From Pseudorhizobium xiangyangii (lineage in GTDB: Bacteria; Pseudomonadota; Alphaproteobacteria; Rhizobiales; Rhizobiaceae): a stretch of DNA of 64,000 nucleotides. A model generated the notes under the pieces. That model had not been told where the DNA came from, did no database searches, and saw nothing but the letters and a program-made list of their open reading frames with translations. Position numbers and translations under genes: made by a program. Numbering within the stretch: position 1 is the stretch's first letter; each line of letters opens with the position of its first letter. The stretch covers positions 1-64,000 of the forward strand of contig NZ_JAJAWH010000009.1 of assembly GCF_020531965.1 (NCBI RefSeq), in the 5' to 3' direction. Shown here piece after piece: positions 60,690-64,000 of the stretch.

Positions 60690-61632
60690 CAGGAAGAAGC
60701 AGGTTCCCGAACCTGGCATCCTGTCCCGGCTCTTCTCGGCCGCGGGACGGACGGCCACGCGTCATCCGCGCCTGCTGGGCGGCGTGTCGTGCTTTGCTGT
60801 CGTCTTTGGCTTCATCGCGGCGAATGCGCTCTGGTACCAGCCGGGCACCCACCCGTCGCCCTTCCTCGCCACCCGCGATTCCCAGGATCCGAACGGCATC
60901 GCCGGCTACCGCCCCGCAAGGAATGTTTCCCCGCAGGAGGTAACCACCTTCCGCATCGAGCGGCAGGGCGCCGGAGGCGTCGCTGCGACCGAGCAGCCGT
61001 CGGCAACATCCCAGAGCCAGGCCGTCCCGCAGGCAATCGTTGCCGAAGTGCAGCGCCAGCTCGTGCGCCGCGGGCTCTACCAGGGCACTGCCGACGGGCT
61101 GATGGGTCCCCAGACCAAGGCCGCCATCCTGTTCTTCCAGGAAACGGAGGGAATGGCACAGACCGGCGAGGCGACGCCCGAGCTCGTGGCAGCCCTGAGC
61201 GCTGCCGAACGGCCGGCCACCGTCCAGCCAGCCAATGCACCTGTCGAGCCTCGGCCAGTCGATCCTCGGCCTGTCGAAACCGTCGCAGTCCCCGCCATGC
61301 GCCCGCCGGAAGATGTCAGCGCCGCTATTGAGGACCCGGTCGCCGCTGCCATCCGCGCCTCCGGCAACACCGGCAGGCCCGCGACCAATGCCACGCGGGC
61401 GGCAACGCCGCCGCGCGATGTCAGCTCCGGTATCGTTCCCTCCACGGATCTCGTCTTCCAGATCCAGCGCGGCCTGTCGAACATCGCCTATACGGACATC
61501 ACGGTCGATGGCGTGGCCGGCAACCAGACCAAGGCGGCCATCCGGCGGTTCGAGAAACACTACCGCCTGCCGGAAACCGGCTTGCCGAACGAGATGGTGC
61601 TCAAGAAGCTGAAGTCGATCGGCGCGTTGTAG
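60658..61632 (+). CDS. Peptidoglycan-binding protein with two PG_binding_1 domains
   Basis: A 324-aa bitopic protein: basic cytoplasmic head (TTPRKRKSPNRKKQ), transmembrane helix near 38-60, and periplasmic peptidoglycan-binding domain 1 (VQRQLVRRGLYQGTADGLMGPQTKAAILFFQ). A Pro/Ala linker and domain 2 (IQRGLSNIAYTDITVDGVAGNQTKAAIRRFEKHY) follow. It starts inside the kinase gene, so the two are coupled and may link wall state to kinase signalling, which is inference. Confidence 0.85.
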   Translation: MTTPRKRKSPNRKKQVPEPGILSRLFSAAGRTATRHPRLLGGVSCFAVVFGFIAANALWYQPGTHPSPFLATRDSQDPNGIAGYRPARNVSPQEVTTFRIERQGAGGVAATEQPSATSQSQAVPQAIVAEVQRQLVRRGLYQGTADGLMGPQTKAAILFFQETEGMAQTGEATPELVAALSAAERPATVQPANAPVEPRPVDPRPVETVAVPAMRPPEDVSAAIEDPVAAAIRASGNTGRPATNATRAATPPRDVSSGIVPSTDLVFQIQRGLSNIAYTDITVDGVAGNQTKAAIRRFEKHYRLPETGLPNEMVLKKLKSIGAL

Positions 61633-61638
61633 CGACCG

Positions 61639-62499
61639 TCACCCCACCGCCCCCAGCAGCAGCGTCCGCAGTTCGGCGACCGGCGGTTCCGGTCGATCCC
61701 GCGACGTGTGCAATGCAAGCTCCAGCGTGCCGAGCGGCGGCAGGCCAGCTTCCTTCGGATCGAGTATTCGCAAATAGGGCGGAACGGCCTCCGCCACGCG
61801 CGGCGTCACGCCAAGGCCTGCGTTCACCGCGGCCCACAGACCGGCGAGGCTTGGGCTGGCAAAGGCATGCCGCCATGCAATTCCTTCCCTTTCGAGCGCA
61901 TCGACCGCAGCCTTGCGAAAGCTGCAGGGCGCCTCGATGGCAACAAGCGGCAGAGGCTCAGAGGGATCGCGGGTGAAACCCTGCGGGCCGATCCAGACGG
62001 CATGCCGCGTCGCGATGACGTCGCATGCCTGCCGCTCCTGCCGTCCCCATGTCAGTGCGATATCCAGCTCCCCCTTGTCGACCGCCGCGGCAAGCGAATT
62101 GCCGCGATCAACCCGGGCCTCGATCCGCACCTTGGGATGCATCCGCGAGAACCGGCCGAGCAGGGCCGGCAGCCAGGTCTCGGCGAAGTCCTGTGGAACG
62201 CCGATCCGCACCCAGCCGTCGAGCCTCGTGATGCTCCTCACCGCTGCCCGCGCCTCGTCGTTCAGGTCAAGGATCCGCCGCGCATAGCCGAGCAGGATTT
62301 CTCCGGCTTCGGTCAACACAAGGCCACGCCCGCTCTTCTGCACCAGGCGCTCGCCCACCTGCTCCTCCAGCTTTCGAAGCTGCAGGCTGATCGCCGAGGG
62401 GGATCGTCCCAGCCGGTCGGCCGCCTTGGCGAAACTGCCGAGCTCCATGCCGACCGAGAAGGTCCGCAACGTATCCATGTCCAGGTTGGTCGGGATCAT
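61639..62499 (-). CDS. LysR-family transcriptional regulator
   Basis: A 286-aa LysR regulator: DMDTLRTFSVGMELGSFAKAADRLGRSPSAISLQLRKLEEQVGERLVQKSGRG is the helix-turn-helix. The effector domain begins GWVRIGVPQDFAETWLP. It is divergent from a tautomerase-family gene, its likely target. The start is 62499 or nearby (62517 and 62478 are alternatives). Confidence 0.9.
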   Translation of the reverse strand: MIPTNLDMDTLRTFSVGMELGSFAKAADRLGRSPSAISLQLRKLEEQVGERLVQKSGRGLVLTEAGEILLGYARRILDLNDEARAAVRSITRLDGWVRIGVPQDFAETWLPALLGRFSRMHPKVRIEARVDRGNSLAAAVDKGELDIALTWGRQERQACDVIATRHAVWIGPQGFTRDPSEPLPLVAIEAPCSFRKAAVDALEREGIAWRHAFASPSLAGLWAAVNAGLGVTPRVAEAVPPYLRILDPKEAGLPPLGTLELALHTSRDRPEPPVAELRTLLLGAVG

Positions 62500-62617
62500 A
62501 ATCGTTCGTTTCTGCAAAACTGTTGGTTTGGAACTTCTCGTTTTTCAAAATGATGATGCGGTCGGATACTCGGCCCGTCAATAGACTTGTCAGCCACATA
62601 TCCCGAAGGAGATCGCC

Positions 62618-63019
62618 ATGCCTTTCATTCGCGTCACCATCGCAGGCGCCGAAATCGATGCCGCCGCAGTCCGTCGTCTGCAGGAGGGGACCACGGACCT
62701 GATGAATGCCGTCATGCGCAAGCGCCGCGAGGTCACCGCCGTGCTTGTCGACGTCGTCCCGCTGACCGGCTGGACGATCGGTGCCGAACCGGTCCCGGTT
62801 GCAGCCAATGTGGAGGCGAATGTGTCGGAGGGAACAAATTCCCATGCGGAGAAGAGCCGCTTCGTGCAGCAGATGAATAGCCTGCTGAAGGAGGTTCTGG
62901 GGCCGGACGTGCCGCTGGCGACATATGTCATCGTCCGGGAGGTCCACGAAACGGCCTGGGGTTATGGTGGCGTTACGCAGGAGCATCGGCGCACCACCGC
63001 CAAGGTGGCCGCCGCCTGA
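62618..63019 (+). CDS. Tautomerase-family protein
   Basis: A 133-aa protein beginning MPFIRVTIAGAEID, so Pro2 becomes the N-terminal catalytic proline typical of 4-oxalocrotonate tautomerase/MIF-fold enzymes. It has two related halves (residues 1-55 and 60-125). AAGGAGATC precedes the ATG. Reaction unknown. Confidence 0.8.
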   Translation: MPFIRVTIAGAEIDAAAVRRLQEGTTDLMNAVMRKRREVTAVLVDVVPLTGWTIGAEPVPVAANVEANVSEGTNSHAEKSRFVQQMNSLLKEVLGPDVPLATYVIVREVHETAWGYGGVTQEHRRTTAKVAAA

Positions 63020-63090
63020 CTGCCTGACCGACTGTCGACTGCCGGCGCGCGGGATTTGCGTGGATGCGTCTTTCGGGGTAGGTGCGGTTC

Positions 63091-63438
63091 ATGCGCATCC
63101 GATCCGACTTCTACGTTTCCGCCCTGACCCGCCGCGTCTTCTCGGCGGGAGGCTTTGCGGCCGTTGAGAAGAAGGGGGCGGACGAGGCGGGGGCCATCTT
63201 CATCCGCCAGCGCTTCCGCGACGGCACCGAAACGCTCTACGGGCCGGCGCCGCAGTCCATGTTCGAGGAAATGGGCGAGGCGTATGACCGCCGCTTCGAA
63301 AAACGCCTGGATCGCGCCGAGCCCGACATGACCGCGGAGCATCTTGAACGGGAACTGCGGTTCGACCGCGATCTCTGGGTGCTGGAACTGGAGACCGACG
63401 AGTTGGGCGATCTCTTCCCCGTGGTCGATGCCGGCTGA
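63091..63438 (+). CDS. DUF1491 family protein
   Basis: A 115-aa DUF1491 protein: MRIRSDFYVSALTRRVFSAGGFAAVEKKGADEAGAIFIRQR start and DRDLWVLELETD end. Function unknown; alphaproteobacterial family. ATG at 63091 is preferred over GTG at 63082. It is convergent with the DUF2336 gene, 6 bp apart. Confidence 0.85.
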   Translation: MRIRSDFYVSALTRRVFSAGGFAAVEKKGADEAGAIFIRQRFRDGTETLYGPAPQSMFEEMGEAYDRRFEKRLDRAEPDMTAEHLERELRFDRDLWVLELETDELGDLFPVVDAG

Positions 63439-63444
63439 TTGGCG

Positions 63445-64000
63445 TCAGCCGCGGCTGCGCAGGATACGTCCGGCTCCGGGGGAAACTGCAGCAGCCTCGC
63501 CGTCCGTGCCTGCTGCCGGTTCGGCAAACTCGCTTTCGCGCGTCGTGTAGCTGTCGGCCCGCCGCCAGGCTTCCACGCGCCGGCCGCATTCGTCGGCATG
63601 AAGCGAATTCCACAGAAACTGGCCGCGGGTGACCCCATTGGTCTCATGGTCCAGATGCGAATAGAAGCGCTGCAGCACATAGAGCGCTTCCGTCTCCTCC
63701 ATGCCCAGCGCCTTCAGCGTGGTGGCGAGCTGCTGGCCCGAAATGTCGAGCATGATCCGCTCCGCCAGCCAGTGACTTGCAGACAGGCTGTCGGCCAGCA
63801 CGGCCGCAAACATCGCGCCCTCGCGGTTGCGGGCAAAGCGGACGAGCAGTGCATCCTGGATGGGCGAGAGCGTCCGCAGGCCCAGCCGGTCGTCGCTGGA
63901 GCGGTGGACATGGCTGGCGAGCGCCTTGATGCGCTGGCGAAGTTCATCCTCGCGCCACCGACGCTCCGCCTCCTGGGCGGCCGCGGCCGATGGTGATGCT
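63445..64000 (-). CDS. DUF2336 domain protein, 5' end beyond the window
   Basis: The frame stays open from the stop at 63445 to the last base of the window, so at least 184 aa and no start codon is visible at the edge. The text DDRLGLRTLSPIQDALLVRFARNREGAMFAAVLADS is typical of DUF2336. The internal ATG at 63813 lies inside this conserved block and is not the start. The C-terminus is low complexity (Ala/Gly/Arg). Function unknown. Confidence 0.8.
   Translation of the reverse strand, partial: ASPSAAAAQEAERRWREDELRQRIKALASHVHRSSDDRLGLRTLSPIQDALLVRFARNREGAMFAAVLADSLSASHWLAERIMLDISGQQLATTLKALGMEETEALYVLQRFYSHLDHETNGVTRGQFLWNSLHADECGRRVEAWRRADSYTTRESEFAEPAAGTDGEAAAVSPGAGRILRSRG

Noticed and set aside
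62530-62555. GGAAC in the LysR/tautomerase gap as an EcfG promoter
   Set aside because: No matching -10 element at the right distance.
1-64000. CRISPR array, rRNA, tRNA, transposase or prophage
   Set aside because: No regularly spaced repeats, no RNA-gene cores and no recombinase or phage structural genes were seen.

Overview
The window is about 62% GC and densely coded, with Alphaproteobacteria/Rhizobiaceae characters (Rhizobium/Agrobacterium/Shinella-like). These include a MucR/Ros zinc-finger regulator, an EcfG-type sigma factor with GGAAC-N16-CGTT promoters, a CtrA box, an FnrN/FixK box, many rhizobial DUF families (DUF899, DUF930, DUF1491, DUF2336, DUF5330, DUF6456) and a CCCCTCTGGCCTGCC-type intergenic repeat. 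It reads as chromosomal core and near-core DNA. I see no rRNA, tRNA, CRISPR array, transposase or prophage.

Layout. 1-6.0 kb: ATP-dependent DNA ligase, a chemotaxis receptor, two tandem L,D-transpeptidase lipoproteins. 6.0-10.2 kb: ohrR/ohr, an orphan ParS/MbcA-type antitoxin, and a MarR regulator facing a DUF899-DUF1579-VOC operon. 10.3-16.2 kb: a stress block (degenerate receiver, 78-aa protein, EcfG-like sigma factor, K+ channel with zinc ribbon, PhnA-domain protein), a HerA-like ATPase, a BrkB-family membrane protein. 16.2-20.6 kb: aldo/keto reductase pair plus MFS exporter facing a LysR regulator. 20.7-29.8 kb: PLD-family enzyme, small proteins, aminotransferase, TSUP carrier, sodB, a WYL regulator facing a LysE exporter, a PAP2 membrane protein. 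29.9-35.6 kb: two cytochromes c', a diheme cytochrome c, two CDF-type metal exporters (one under a MerR regulator), DJ-1 and GNAT proteins. 35.7-48.7 kb: CtrA-box small protein, oligopeptidase B operon, FAD oxidoreductase/AI-2E operon, dioxygenase-like VOC protein, FixK-box universal stress protein, HlyIII, CorA, RidA, MFS/TetR pair. 48.7-55.4 kb: msrB and a complete mrpABCDEFG antiporter operon. 55.4-64 kb: mucR, DnaA-domain-IV-like protein with DUF6456, sufE, histidine kinase with peptidoglycan-binding protein, LysR/tautomerase pair, DUF1491, and a DUF2336 gene cut by the window end.

How it fits together. No single locus looks like an obviously new defence or mobile system. The most coherent hidden structure is regulatory. 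An EcfG-like sigma factor gene lies among candidate EcfG promoters placed before a transpeptidase, a degenerate receiver, the sigma gene itself, a phospholipase-D enzyme, a 50-aa membrane peptide and a metal exporter. Two of these promoters overlap head to head in 27 bp. Other clear sites are a 34-bp perfect palindrome for the WYL regulator, three tandem TetR operators, a MerR promoter with 19-bp spacing, a CtrA box before an unknown 94-aa protein, and an FnrN/FixK box before a UspF-like protein. All functional calls come from reading the sequence; no database search was run.
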